Source of the DNA: Takashimella koratensis
Taxonomy: Eukaryota > Basidiomycota > Tremellomycetes > Trichosporonales > Tetragoniomycetaceae
NCBI GenBank assembly: GCA_003116875.1
Contig: BCKT01000012.1
Coordinates: 956,098 to 1,020,097 of the forward strand
Direction of reading: 5' to 3'
DNA: 64,000 nt
In this document: piece by piece, positions 22,131 to 32,804 of the stretch
Position numbering within the stretch: position 1 is the stretch's first letter
Layout of the letters: each line of letters opens with the position of its first letter
The notes under the pieces: generated by a model
Seen by the model: the letters and a program-made list of their open reading frames with translations, nothing else
What the model was told of the DNA's origin: nothing
The model's database searches: none
Position numbers and translations under genes: made by a program

Positions 22131-22243
22131 AAGTAATGCATGAGTATTTGTCGCGGCTGAAAAGCGGCGTGTTTACCCAACTGCAAAATTATATACATAG
22201 TTGACCGGTGTTTACGGTAGGCTTATGCGAATTGGTCGATCTA

Positions 22244-23711
22244 TTACCCAGAATGCCAAGCCACAGCTAGGAACGCTTGGATGTCCTCCCATAGTGCGTC
22301 GGGTCTTTCCAGTGCAGCGAAGTGCCCACCCTGCGATATGGAGTCAGACTATGATCCTAATTGACGCCGGGTGAACTTACCCAGTCGTGACGTTTCGACC
22401 ATACAACGTTGGCTAGCCTCTTGACGATAGGAACCGGGAAAGGGTTGTTGTCTCCTGGGAAGAGACTGTACCCCACTGGCTTATCCTCCCATTCTGGAGG
22501 CACGCTCTGGCTGTCTGCCAAGGGACCGTACGAAGTCGGATATGGGTACAAGGTTGTCGGAAACGTCCGAGTAAGCCAGTACAGCGAGACATTAGCCAAC
22601 ACGTGGTCCAAAGCAACTGGTCGGTCTTTATCTGCCCATGCTAGGAATTTCTCTCCGATCCTGTGGTCATCAGGATATGGGACGTGATGAGAACGTACCA
22701 TGCGAGGGTGGCGATAGGGTCAGAGGCAACGACGATACCGAGGGTCGAAGGCTTGGTCGCTTGCTCAAGCTTGTAACCGTACTCTTGCTTGTTGAAGTGT
22801 TGAACCTTAGCGAGCAGGCGTTGGTCTTGGTCGTCGAGGTCGAGCGTCTCCAGAACGGTATCTGGTGGGCTGGTGGTGTGAAAAGCGTTCACGTGAATTG
22901 CTGTGATGTTCGTGAGCCTTCCGGCCGGGGGTCAAGCTAGGCGAGATAGGCTCACCGACGCAGCCTGCGCTGTCCCTGGCCAAAAGTCGAGTCACTCGGC
23001 TACCAACATCGCCGCCTTGAGCGACATACCGTTCAAACCCGAGACCCATCATCAACCCCGCCCAGACCTTGGCAGTGTCTGCATTGGAAAATCCTCGATC
23101 GACCGGTGGAGCCTGCGAAAATGCGTATCCCGGGAGTGATGGACATACAAGGTGGATCGGGAGGGTCGATGGGGAGTAAATAGAAGTCAATTTCTTGATC
23201 AAAGGAAGGAACTCGATGATGGAACCTGATTGTTCCGAGGGTCAGCATGTCAGAACGGAGAGTCGTCAGTTGGACGTACCTGGCCATCCGTGGGTCATGA
23301 TAATAGGTACCGCATCAGGCCGTTGGGAGAATAGGGCGATGAAGTGGATCTCGAGTTGTCGGTCGTCATCATACGAGACCACCGCTTTGAAATTGGGCAC
23401 GCTGTTGAGCTGTTTCTCAATCTCCCGCCTGTGGACCGAGACCCATTGGGTACAACGGGGTCAGCACAAGTGTACGCCGCCAGGAGTAGGGGAACGTACC
23501 AGTCAGAAAGCTTCCACTGCCTCACAGCATCATCGACCCACGACTTGCCGACTCCCAGCTGGTGGTCAGGAACACGACCCTCGTAAGTGTCAACAATCTC
23601 GACAGCGCGACCTAGACGGTCCCGGAGGTCCACTACGCGGGCCTCGGGTATCGAGACGGTGAAGGGAGACACCGGTATGGACTGCGTGTGTGGTAGCGCG
23701 CCGAACTGCAT
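22244..23711 (-). CDS. epoxide hydrolase, alpha/beta-hydrolase fold
   Basis: 399 aa from six exons (23711-23500, 23428-23280, 23225-22956, 22900-22699, 22660-22381, 22330-22244), all joints in phase. It hydrolyses epoxides to diols through a covalent Asp-ester intermediate. Residues about 15-75 match the N-terminal EHN segment (RVVDLRDRLGRAV, VGKSWVDDAVRQWKLSDW). The oxyanion motif HGWPG is at 117-121, the nucleophile Asp193 in QGGDVGS, and the catalytic His374 in GGHFAALERP. LYWLTRTFPT supplies the usual cap-domain Tyr. The length and EHN segment fit the microsomal-type family. No membrane anchor is seen, so it is probably soluble. It is transcribed against the array and splits copies 6 and 7. 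Substrate unknown; it could be a detoxification or secondary-metabolite enzyme. Confidence 0.95.
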
Positions 23712-24681
23712 GTTGGGTCAAGTAGCGAGCAAAACAGATCTTGTCGAGACAGTTGGGCTGCACATGCTGCGGATGACGGAACGGCTGTTGAGACTTGCCG
23801 TGCGGAAGAAAAGCTGATCGGCGTCCTAGTCCTAGGCGAAATAACCGACATCGGGCAAATCGAGTCGCTAGTCAGATCTCCGGCTTGCCTCAGCTACAGC
23901 AAGAAAACAGGCTCGCTTCCAGCCCAGCAGCCTGAGCAAAGGCGCAGTGAGCAGCCAAGCCAGCTTTCGATCCCTTCTAACCAAGCCATTTGGCTCCTTC
24001 TTCGTCCTATCCATTCCCCTTTCAAACAGGTCCAACTGCAGATAGTTTATGCTTCGCTCCTCTTCATGTCTTGAAATTCGTTCGTCCTCGATCGCAAATG
24101 GATGCTTTGTTTACCTTTCGTTCCTCACTTGACCAAACACAAAGCTCTCACAGTCCTCATCGGCCGCTCGGGCCTCGGGCAAGGGAATTTCGCTCGGCGT
24201 GTCGGCCAATCTGCTACCTTTCTTCGCCCCCTTTTTCGCTCAACCCCCCGAAGCATGTGCCTACAAAGGTTCGCAAAGGACGTACGGCCCCCGCCCAGAG
24301 TCGCTCTGCCAAGCGGCATTCCTCACCAACTCCCTCCATTTGACATCGAAAGATCCCAAAGGATGCCAGGGCTCTGCTCTCTCTCCACTGAAGTGCTAAC
24401 TCAGCTGTGAGAAGATGGGTTTCAGAAACAACCTTTGCTTCCCATCGTCCCACGCGGGAACTTTAGCGGCGTGGGGCCAGCCAGTGAGAGTACGAGATAG
24501 GTGCATGGAGTGAGCGGTAAGAGAATTATGGTCTCCCCTTGTTGTTTGTCTGGAGACGCCAACTTGCCAACCACTCCACCTTACATCCCATCGCCTTCTG
24601 TGCACGTTGGCTTGATTCAACAACAAGGCTTGGTAGCTCTAGACTACCTGAGGACTCCAAAAGTCCGCATCATCAACTCCA
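23712..24681. other. intergenic region between epoxide hydrolase and array copy 7
   Basis: About 970 bp of divergent upstream sequence for the epoxide hydrolase (-) and copy 7 (+). Several overlapping short ORFs exist around 24.0-24.4 kb, but none is protein-like or spliced convincingly. Confidence 0.45.
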
Positions 24682-25900
24682 ATGGCAACCTTTACGACCA
24701 TCGACGATGCCGTGCCAAGTTTTGGGTTCACCGGAAACTGGTCGACAACCCATTCGAGTGAGTCAACCCATTGACACGGGGAAAGGGCAGCGGCCGTGAT
24801 AGCAGGCAGACAGTTGACATGACACGATCATCAAAAGGCCAAGCCCAGCTCGATATGTATTTCGACTCCACTGAACACTCGACACCGACGAATGGAGATT
24901 ATATGACCTTCACATGGTCGGGGACAGGGGTTTGGCTATATGGGGCCCTTCGCGAAAAGTAAGCGGGCCTGCGCACCTCGTCTTCGGCCCCTCTTGCTGT
25001 ACCATCTCCGCCCCTATCTCGTTGCACGGCGCTGATAATTGTCCAGCCACGGAATCTATTCAGTCATGCTCGACGGCGGCGAGAAGCAGTACTACTCGGG
25101 GTATGGTGATGACTCAGCACAACTTTTCCAACAAGTCCTGTTCAGCGCGACTAGTCTCGTCCAGGCCCAGCACACCGTCGTCATGACGAACGAGAACGAG
25201 GTGAATGCGGTAAGCGGACGGACTTTTCTTAATTTCGACTTTGTAATCTACGCTTCAACGTGAGTTGTTGTCCCGTTCATCTCCCTTTCATCACCTCGAG
25301 TCACCTCCTATCCATGCTAATATGAGAGATTGGCGACCAGGTCAACGACGTCTTCTCCAACGTCCACTCCAGCCGGCGCAACCATAACTGCGCCCTCTTC
25401 ACCGTCTCGGACTCCCTCTTCCGCTCCGAGTGCCCCCTCCTCCACTTCTTCCTTTCCGTCCTCATCCACTTCGTCGTCCTCCTTCTCTTCCCAGAGCTCC
25501 TCGTCTTCATCCTCTGGGTCTGCCGTAGGAGCAGCTTTCGCCCTTTCATCAGGCTTCGCAGCTTCTTCTTCCTCGTCATCCCTTTCCGGCAGCGTCGCCC
25601 AGACCACCTACGGCCCTTTCTCTGGCTCCAACCCCCTTTCAATCGGTTCAGGAAGCAGCTCTGGTTCGGTCGTAGTTGCCACTGGCAACTTTGTTGATCC
25701 TGTTCTTCCGTGAGTCCAGGGCGCATTCATCTCATTATCAGTAGTCAAGGCTGACCTTGCTTGAACGCCGCAGAGCGCCCACATTTCCTAGCGCTTTCTT
25801 GTCTGCGGCATCCTCTCGAATGAACACTTTGCCCACACCTTTGTTCTTATCCTTTGTCGTCATCTTTTGGTCATTGGTGGTCTTGCGCATCCGATATTAG
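24682..25900 (+). CDS. array copy 7 (most diverged): beta-rich head, Ser/Thr stalk, hydrophobic C-terminus
   Basis: 301 aa from exons 24682-24757, 24838-24958, 25047-25259, 25341-25709 and 25774-25900 (phases 1, 2, 2, 2). Head: TIDDAVPSFGFTGNWSTTHS, QLDMYFDSTEHS, GVWLYGALRENHGIYSVMLDGG and FLNFDFVIYAST. The last block lacks the GFDVDYIV(V/I) form of the other copies, and YGW is replaced by HGI. The stalk ends VVVATGNFVDPVLP, then LFLSFVVIFWSLVVL and the basic tail RIRY. For exon 4, acceptors at 25328 and 25340 both keep the frame; I chose the CAG at 25340. The copy is separated from the rest of the array by the epoxide hydrolase. Confidence 0.85.
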
Positions 25901-26228
25901 TCCTGTGCTGTATGCATGTAATCCCAACTAGAGGGTCCGGTTGGTCCGGCTTGGGCTGCCACATGACGACGGAATGAACAATGACAATGGGGCGCCACGG
26001 ACACGCTCCTCTACTCCTCATCCTTCGTCACGCGCCGGGGCCAACCGATTCACCATTCACCCATTCATCCATCTCACCATCCCTCTATTGTACTCCTACC
26101 CACCGCGGGCACAACGACCACACCTACGACTCCATAGCTCATCTGCAAGCTCGACTTGAGCAATCCAATCTAATTCGGTCTCCTTGACAAGCTCGCAGAC
26201 CGCGTCGAGCCCGCTGAATATCGCCATC
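25901..26228. other. intergenic/leader region
   Basis: About 330 bp upstream of the split start codon at 26229. Pyrimidine-rich and probably promoter plus 5' leader. Nothing else seen. Confidence 0.4.
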
Positions 26229-28728
26229 ATGTACGTCTCCACCAACATTATCAACACTGTTCAAGTCCATTCGTTGACCATGTGTTGACCCCACTCCAGG
26301 CCCCTCCCAAGCGAGCGCTCAGCGGGCAGTGTGCGTGTCTTCTCGACTCTCATGCCCTCACTCCTTCACCGCTACCCTGCATCCTCCGCGTCCTCTGCTG
26401 GAATCACTCAACGTCCAAACTAACCATCCTTTCATTCCGCAGGTCGCACAGCTCGTGTCCCGCTTCCAGGTAGCCGCGCAGCGCGATCAAGAGTCGGCGG
26501 CGCGTGATGCGAGTCGGAGATCGAGCACGAACAGCAACGCAGGGCGTCGACCGAGCTCGGGTGACTCGGGCGTGGTTGCCTTTGGAGCGAGCAGCTTTGG
26601 CGGCGGCAGCGGTAGTGCGGGAGGAGCAGGAGTGGCTGGAGCAAACAGGGGAGGGATGCGGGTTCCGTCGACGCCTAAGGTGGACGAGGACGCGAGGGAA
26701 GTGCTGGCGGACGTGAACGGCGTGGATGACGATTCGACAAAGACGGGTCAAGCGGGTGCACCAAAACTGGGTCAGACCAAACTGACCGAGTCGACGGCGA
26801 CACCAGCCAAAATGGAACAGTCACCAGCTCCCGCCGCAGTCGATGCCGCCCAGTCTCCTAAGCCCAAAGCAGACGCGACGCCAACGAAGTTCGGTGCAGC
26901 CAGCGCAAAAGCTTCTCCTCGTATCTCTTCCACACCGGCAGCCCCCGCAACGAAGTCGACCTCGACGACCCCGAAAGCTGCTGGTTCAGCCTCTGGCACC
27001 GACGGCGAGCGCGTATCTCCCAAGGCGCCGAAGTCAATGTTCGCCTCCAACCCCAAGTCGAACGCACCGACACCTGTCGCGGCCAAGCCCAAACATGACG
27101 CGACGTCGACTCCGACCGCTGTGAAGACAGCCAAACCGGCCACTGGTAATTCATCCACTGCCAAGCCCAGATCTACGCCTGCGCCTATCTCTACCTCGGC
27201 GGCAAAAACCGCGTCAGGCGCTGCCAACCACTCGCCATCCGCCGCCTCTCCACGAGGTACACGACTCTCAACCTCGTCTACCGCCTCGGCATCACGACGC
27301 CCGCCCGTCTCTCCGAGTGCAGCGAAAGGCGCAACTGCGACTTCGCCGCTGGCACGAACGTACGCCGCTTCACGAACTGGAGTGACGAGCACACCCCGGG
27401 CGGCTCCTGGTACTGCACCCAAGCTCACCCCATCCCACACTGGTCCGGCGCGAGCCACGCCCGCCTCCTCAGTCCCGCGCTCGCCGTCGGCCCAGCCGCT
27501 CCGCCCTCAGGTGACTGGCACCCCAATCAAACCCACCGCCTCAAGCCTCGCCAAGGCCAAGTCTCCAGGCGATGTTGCACGCCCACGCTCTAGCCTCGGA
27601 CCCACCGCTTCGTCTTCCGCCTCAGGCCCCTCAGCATCTCCCTCGGCTACTCGTTCCCCTGCCTCGACCCTTGGTCGTGGATCAGGCGCGAAGGCCCGTG
27701 TCTCACTCGGCGCGGCTGCGGCCCGATCCACACCAGTCAAGGAGAAGCCTGCGTTGTCGGCTACGACTACAACGTCAACACCACCGACCTCTCGTCTTCT
27801 CCAGGGCACAGCAGCGTCTCGAGCTCGAGCCGCGGCAGCTGGTCACACTCCGACCGCCGCGTCTCCAGCGTCCAAGGCGGTACCGGTCTCGACACCATCC
27901 AAAGCGAGTGGATCAGGAGTGGCGAAAACTCCAAGCGTGGGCCGGACACCGATCGGCCGTGTGGGACTTGCAGGGGCGAGGGAGAAGGCTCCAGCGGCTG
28001 AGGAGAAGGAGGAGGAAGCGCACAAGGTTCAGGCAGAGGATGGGGACAGGGAAGTGGAGAACATTGCGGCTGGTGTGGCTGAAACGCATCTGGACGAAGA
28101 GGTTCACCAGCAGGAGGTAGCGCAAGAGACCGTCGCGGAGCCCGAGGCGGCGGCAGAGCCACCGATGTTGGACAACGAGCACGATCACGAGCACGATCAC
28201 GAGCAAGGGCACGTGTCGGGGCAGCTCGGGGCGTCGCATGACGCACCGGCAGAGAACGAAACCGCCCTGGCGGAAACGCGCGATGCTCCAGAGGCTTTCG
28301 CGGCGGTTGAGCACGAGGCCACTGCAGACACGCACGACACGTACGAGACGCAGACCAACGGGTCGACCAGTGGTCACGTCGAGCCAGTAGTCGAGGCCGT
28401 GCCTGAGGCTAACCACGCGGATTCGGTTGCAGAAGCACACGACCACATCGCAGAGGTGGGCGAGAAGGCCGATACGAACGGACACAGTGGTTTTGTGGAC
28501 GAGGCGGAACCTGGGCACGAGAACGGGGATGGAGTTGCGGCTGCGAATGAGGAGGCACAGGGAGAAATTGCTGCGAATGATGAGCACGAGAATGGGGTGA
28601 CGAAAGAGGAGAAGGAGAAAGGGAATGCGGCGACTGAACTTGAACCGATCTTGATGAGACCGGAGGTCTCGACGCACGGGAAGACGGACAGTATCGGCTC
28701 TGTCGGCAGTATCCCAGACATGGAGTAG
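26229..28728 (+). CDS. long low-complexity protein with acidic C-terminal half, unknown function
   Basis: 772 aa if spliced as 26229-26230, 26300-26330 and 26443-28728. In this model the start codon is split: AT at the end of exon 1, G after a GTACGT...CCAG intron. The second intron begins GTGCGT and ends CGCAG. The resulting N-terminus MPLPSERSAGSVAQLVSRFQ runs smoothly into AAQRDQESAARDASRRSS, whereas other starts do not. Residues about 80-520 are Ala/Pro/Ser/Thr/Lys-rich and basic (many TPKA and STP motifs). From about 530 the chain becomes very acidic with an HDHEHDHEQGH stretch, and it ends GSVGSIPDME. It is almost certainly disordered, a scaffold-like polyampholyte. I recognise no domain beyond the N-terminal helix. 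Confidence 0.75.
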
Positions 28729-29252
28729 GTAGTTCCACGCAGTAAGCCAAGAGCTGTTCGCTTTACTCCTACCACCTACGAGTAGACGTGGTAGATCTCT
28801 ATCGTCGTCTACGTTTATACTTTACGTTCTTTTTTCATGGTTTTAGGATATCACGCAAGGGTGACGAACTGGTCAAGATGATGAAATGAAAAGACATGAT
28901 CAAACGCGGTATGGACTGCAAGAGCTGCTCGGTGGAATGAGAGATGAGTAAGACTGTATGGAGGAGAAAGAGAGGTCGAGTGCAATGGAACAGATGCGGG
29001 CCAGAAGAGGAAAAGATGGTCGTGCCAGATCAATCCAAGAACACTGCATACTTCCTGTGCTCCTTGCCCACCCATCTACCTCCTCTTCCTGTATCTCGAA
29101 TCAGAGCACTTGGTCTCCAGCCTCTCAGCTCTGTGTTTTCACCTCCATTCCTCCTCTTCCTTGTCCGTCACTCCCGTCCTGTCAATACTCCTCAAAATCA
29201 AGTCGGTGGTGTGAGTCTCGGTCAATCGCTGATGCCTACTCCTTGGCCTCGT
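28729..29252. other. 3' flank and intergenic
   Basis: About 520 bp between the 3' end of the low-complexity gene and the next minus-strand ORF. A T-run near 28828 may be part of the poly(A) region. No convincing gene. Confidence 0.4.
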
Positions 29253-29678
29253 TCATTCATCCCTGTAGCTTTCCCTCGATTCGATGAACGAGGGCGGTAG
29301 GTTCAGCGCGGGAGAAGATGTCCCTCCCACCGAAGCGGGGTGCATGCCAGACTCGTCGAGCTTCCCAGTCGTGTCTGTCCGCTTCCACGTGGGAGGGATC
29401 TCACTGGTCGTGCTCGCACCCGAGTCGGGAACACTGTGCGGCGAGTGATCAGGGCAGTCGTGGGTCTGATCTGCGGTTGCCCTGGGAGGCTTTCGATCCG
29501 GAGTGAGGGCGAAGAATTGGCACCCGGTGGTGTCAGTGTGGAAACTTCCTCCCACAGTGTGGACGAAAATCGGGGACACAGGGTAGTCAGTCTGAGAAAT
29601 CTCGGAGGCGGGGGGGTCTGATTTGTGAGTGAGGACGAGGAACCGGGTTCCGGTGCCGGCGGAGTGTTCGGTCATCAT
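29253..29678 (-). CDS. small hypothetical protein
   Basis: Single-exon 141-aa frame starting MMTEHSAGTGTRFLVLTHKS at 29678. It is Thr/Pro/Ser/Asp-rich with two Cys and FVHTVGGSFHTDTTG in the middle. No domain, signal peptide or membrane segment. Composition is more balanced than chance ORFs nearby, but there is no homolog to lean on. A run of 16 C (29821-29836) lies about 145 bp upstream. Confidence 0.3.
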   Translation of the reverse strand: MMTEHSAGTGTRFLVLTHKSDPPASEISQTDYPVSPIFVHTVGGSFHTDTTGCQFFALTPDRKPPRATADQTHDCPDHSPHSVPDSGASTTSEIPPTWKRTDTTGKLDESGMHPASVGGTSSPALNLPPSFIESRESYRDE

Positions 29679-30458
29679 GTGGCGATCTGTGGGAGTGAGG
29701 CTGACTCTGGGTTGAAAGAGTGAAGCTGGGGGTACAGTATCTGAAGAGTTGAGAAAGTGGGAAAACAGGGAGCAGTGGGGAAAAGTGGGGGATATGAGGG
29801 GGTTGTGCTGGATTCGTCTGCCCCCCCCCCCCCCCCTACCCCTCTACTAGTTGCGGGCAGTGAAGTTGGACGAGCTATGACCAAAAGAGCGTGCGAAACC
29901 CAAGGTTGACACTGAAGAGGCAGGCTAAGCGAAAAGTAGCTTGAAGTAACAGAGGCTGAGAACAGGACAAGTCTCTGATATCGGGAATTGAACACGTCGC
30001 TGTCCTGGTCAAAGGATGTCTCTCACGCAAACGAACGTGCGTGCGTTTTGCAGTTGGTGTATAGTATTTCGAGGATGTTCAGGATGACCAAAATTTCTTT
30101 CAATACTAGTCGGTGGATTTGGTGGAGCATTGAGTAAGGCAGAAAAAGAAGCCCAAGTCATAGCAGCGAGTGAAAGTGAGAGTTGAGCGAAATCGACAAA
30201 GACACAAGCAAGGTTGCGAAGGTGGTGGCGGACACTGAATGTCGCCCTCCTCTCTCGTGTTGTCAAAGGACCAACTCCGACTTGACGAATGTGGAATGAT
30301 TTCGGAAACCGCGCTTTTAGATCACTGTTCGTACAGTATAGAGCTCTCAACGTCCTCAAGGACAGAAGAGGGAAGATGCGCGATACAGTGGTCATGCAGC
30401 TGTAATCAGAGAGACGATTAGGAAGACTCAACGCTTGACATCGTCCATCAGAGGGAGT
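29679..30458. other. intergenic region with a poly-C run
   Basis: Holds a C16 run at 29821-29836. Frames on the minus strand in 30009-30431 are open, but the composition is unconvincing. Confidence 0.4.
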
Positions 30459-30854
30459 CTACAGAACACAGTGATTGTACCTGCCTGCTACAGTAGTTTT
30501 TTCGATATCATGGTATATGGGGATCACTTGCGTTCCCTCCGAACGGACAATACCTTCCAGCCACCTCGCTCGGAAAGTCCCGGCCATCGTCCACTTCTCC
30601 ACATCGGGTCGGATATCGACAGCTTCGAGAGTCAGATCGATCATGTTCCGTGCCGGTGAGCTTGTCGTATCTTCTTCCATCACCACCAAGGGCATCATGA
30701 CGAGGGTCCTGAAGTTCACCGTCGCGACCGTGTAAACGCTCGGAAACAGATACCCACTATGTTAGATCACAACGGGTTGGGGATTCATCTCTCGACGCTA
30801 CCAACTGCTATTTAAGTGCACCAGATCGGCCTCGACCGCTTGCGCATCGTTCAT
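30459..30854 (-). CDS. small unrecognised protein, member of a local pair
   Basis: Proposed 116-aa product of two exons, 30854-30802 and 30756-30459, joined across a 45-bp intron (GTAGCG...CTAACATAG, in phase). The start is MNDAQAVEADLVHLNSS. The C-terminal exon contains VYTVATVNFRTLV, then MIDLTLEAVDIRPD and KWTMAGTFRARWLEGIV. This block aligns with RMSDLMLEAVGVRGD and SWTMARTFQGRWLAIKV encoded at 32213-32473 on the same strand. Function unknown. The exon 1 assignment is less certain than the conserved second exon. Confidence 0.45.
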
Positions 30855-31016
30855 GCATCCCCGTCGTTCTCTGCGGCCGCAACCGCTTGTGGGCCCATGC
30901 GCCGCAGCGCTGCATCGCCTCCACTAGTGGTCTTATTGTTCTCCGTGGCCTCGGCCTGCGCCACCCCGCTCGGTCCCCTCTTGGCATCCAGGTACCTCGG
31001 GACCGCTCGGACCGCT

Positions 31017-31916
31017 TCAGACGCCCTCGGACGTCATACCTGACACACTATCGTCATTGTGATCAGCACTTGACGTCGTTGGCTTGATCGCTCCTTCATC
31101 AGAGACTGCCCACATTGTCGAAAATTCATGAATCCGAGCCTCTCCAGCCACTCTCATCTTATGAAGCACTTCCATGGGCCCTTTCATTCCTCCCAGTTTA
31201 CGCCTGATGCGTCTCACCCCCGCCTCAGACTCTGCGTGTAAGATTACCTCGTCTGTGTATCGGGTAACAAAGAGCACGTGGACGGTCTCCTTGGTGTCGG
31301 TCAGTCGAAGAGGAGGGTCGAGAATCACTCGAGTGATACTGGCGTCATGCCAGACCCCGAGGGGAACTCTGTCTCCAAGAGGCAAGGGAAAGGATGAAGG
31401 GGTAGAGTACTTGGGAATATGAGAGTTCGTGTCGACGTTGTCAGAATGATCGACCGCTGTGTCGTCGCTGTTCTCACTGTCTGAATCTGTTTCTTCCTCA
31501 TAAAGCCGAGAAAGACCAAGGTGAGCAATCAGTTCTTCCTCCAAATCGGTTTGCCCAACCTCGACAGTCAAATCAACCATCTCCTCTCGAGGGGTCCAAA
31601 TAGCCCCTTCATCGTTCTCGAACGCTTGTCGCTTCGGCAGGCAAGAGTTGACCTCCGCAGCGGTGGAAGAGTCCTCGGCGACATTGTTATCCATAGCTTC
31701 GATCTGAAGTGAGTGAGTTTCGAGAACAGAGGACGTACTCACCTGAGGACAAGAAGACTGGGAGAGGCTTCGTGAGGATTGAGAACCCACCTCGTTTATG
31801 GGGATCAAGGCGGGGTGCATCCCAAGGGCGGCATTGCTGTTGGGAGTTAAATTTGCTTGGTGAAGACGTGAGAGTCCGGCGAAAAGTCGAAGGAGATACG
31901 ATACGGGGCTCATCAT
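31017..31916 (-). CDS. hypothetical acidic protein
   Basis: 299-aa frame from MMSPVSYLLRLFAGLS at 31916 to a stop at 31017. A 39-nt in-frame stretch starting GTGAGTACG and ending TTCAG, just upstream of the internal MDNN, could be a very short intron; removing it changes nothing else. The centre is acidic (EEETDSDSENSDD). The C-terminal 100 residues look folded (ITRVILDPPLRL, VHVLFVTRYTDEVILHAE, RRIRRKLGG). A short EEMVDLTVE segment faintly recalls MIDLTLEA in the neighbouring pair. A GTATGA donor near the C-terminus could lead to another exon. No recognised domain. Confidence 0.5.
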   Translation of the reverse strand: MMSPVSYLLRLFAGLSRLHQANLTPNSNAALGMHPALIPINEVGSQSSRSLSQSSCPQVSTSSVLETHSLQIEAMDNNVAEDSSTAAEVNSCLPKRQAFENDEGAIWTPREEMVDLTVEVGQTDLEEELIAHLGLSRLYEEETDSDSENSDDTAVDHSDNVDTNSHIPKYSTPSSFPLPLGDRVPLGVWHDASITRVILDPPLRLTDTKETVHVLFVTRYTDEVILHAESEAGVRRIRRKLGGMKGPMEVLHKMRVAGEARIHEFSTMWAVSDEGAIKPTTSSADHNDDSVSGMTSEGV

Positions 31917-32212
31917 GGGATGTTTAACAGTCGAATTCAGTCTGGTATGCTCGAGCTCAACCTGTGTATTGCGGGATTTAGAGTTTGGAAAGAGAGGGAA
32001 TTGAAAAGTGAGAGTCAACTGACAGCAGCAAGTTGCGGCAAAAACAAGAGGCCGGAGTTGGTGGTAAGCGGCTGGTTAAAGGACTGTCCGACCGCGACGA
32101 GAGACGGACATAAAGGAGCAAGACAGCTGAAAGTCTAGGCCTTGTGTAGCTGAGAGATGACAGACAGAGAAATGACAGCTATCACATAAATCAAATTTGT
32201 ATAGAGCCGTGA

Positions 32213-32567
32213 CTAAGCCGCCTCTGTGGCCTCCTCAGCACTCTCGTCCAAGGATCCTTCCTCCGTGTCAGTATAGCAGACCTTAATTGCGAGCCATCGC
32301 CCTTGGAAAGTCCTCGCCATTGTCCAACTGGTCGTGTCCCCACGAACGCCCACGGCTTCTAGCATCAGATCACTCATTCTCAGACAAATCGAGCCGCCTC
32401 GATGCAATCTCGAGTTGTCAGCTGGTTCTGTAGCTGGCATCCAATGCTTAGTCGGCCAGTGCCACAAAGCCACTTGACACGTGGCGATTTTATACTGGCC
32501 CAGAGCGGCTTCGGTATTTCGTCTATAACGCCGATAGTCGGGATCGGCAGGAGGACAGTGTACGGTG
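32213..32567 (-). CDS. unrecognised protein, paralog of the 30459-30854 gene; 5' end undefined
   Basis: The frame is open from about 32590 down to a stop at 32213. It reads TVHCPPADPDYRRYRRN, then LGQYKIATCQVALWHW, SICLRMSDLMLEAVGVRG and SWTMARTFQGRWLAIKV, ending in an acidic EEGSLDESAEEATEAA tail. The block from YKIAT to the GRWL stretch matches VYTVAT...RARWL at 30459-30756. No ATG starts the upstream part, so an upstream exon or an internal Met start is needed; I give the clearly coding extent only. It is divergent to COX5, whose start is only about 230 bp away. Confidence 0.45.
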
Positions 32568-32804
32568 CGATTACAAATGCCCCGTGATGTGGATTACCAT
32601 TTGCATCCGTCTTCTAATACCCATGTCAATACAAATCCTTGTGAATCCTTTGGCGTCGTAATGGGTGTAATGATTTTTACCTCCGCCCCTTCCCTCATTG
32701 GCTCATCCGTCGTCGTCTTGCAACCCCTAACCCCCATCTCAACCTCTGTCCATCTCTCATCCTCATCTCTCACCCTCCTCCTCACCCTTCTCTCCCCACT
32801 CATC

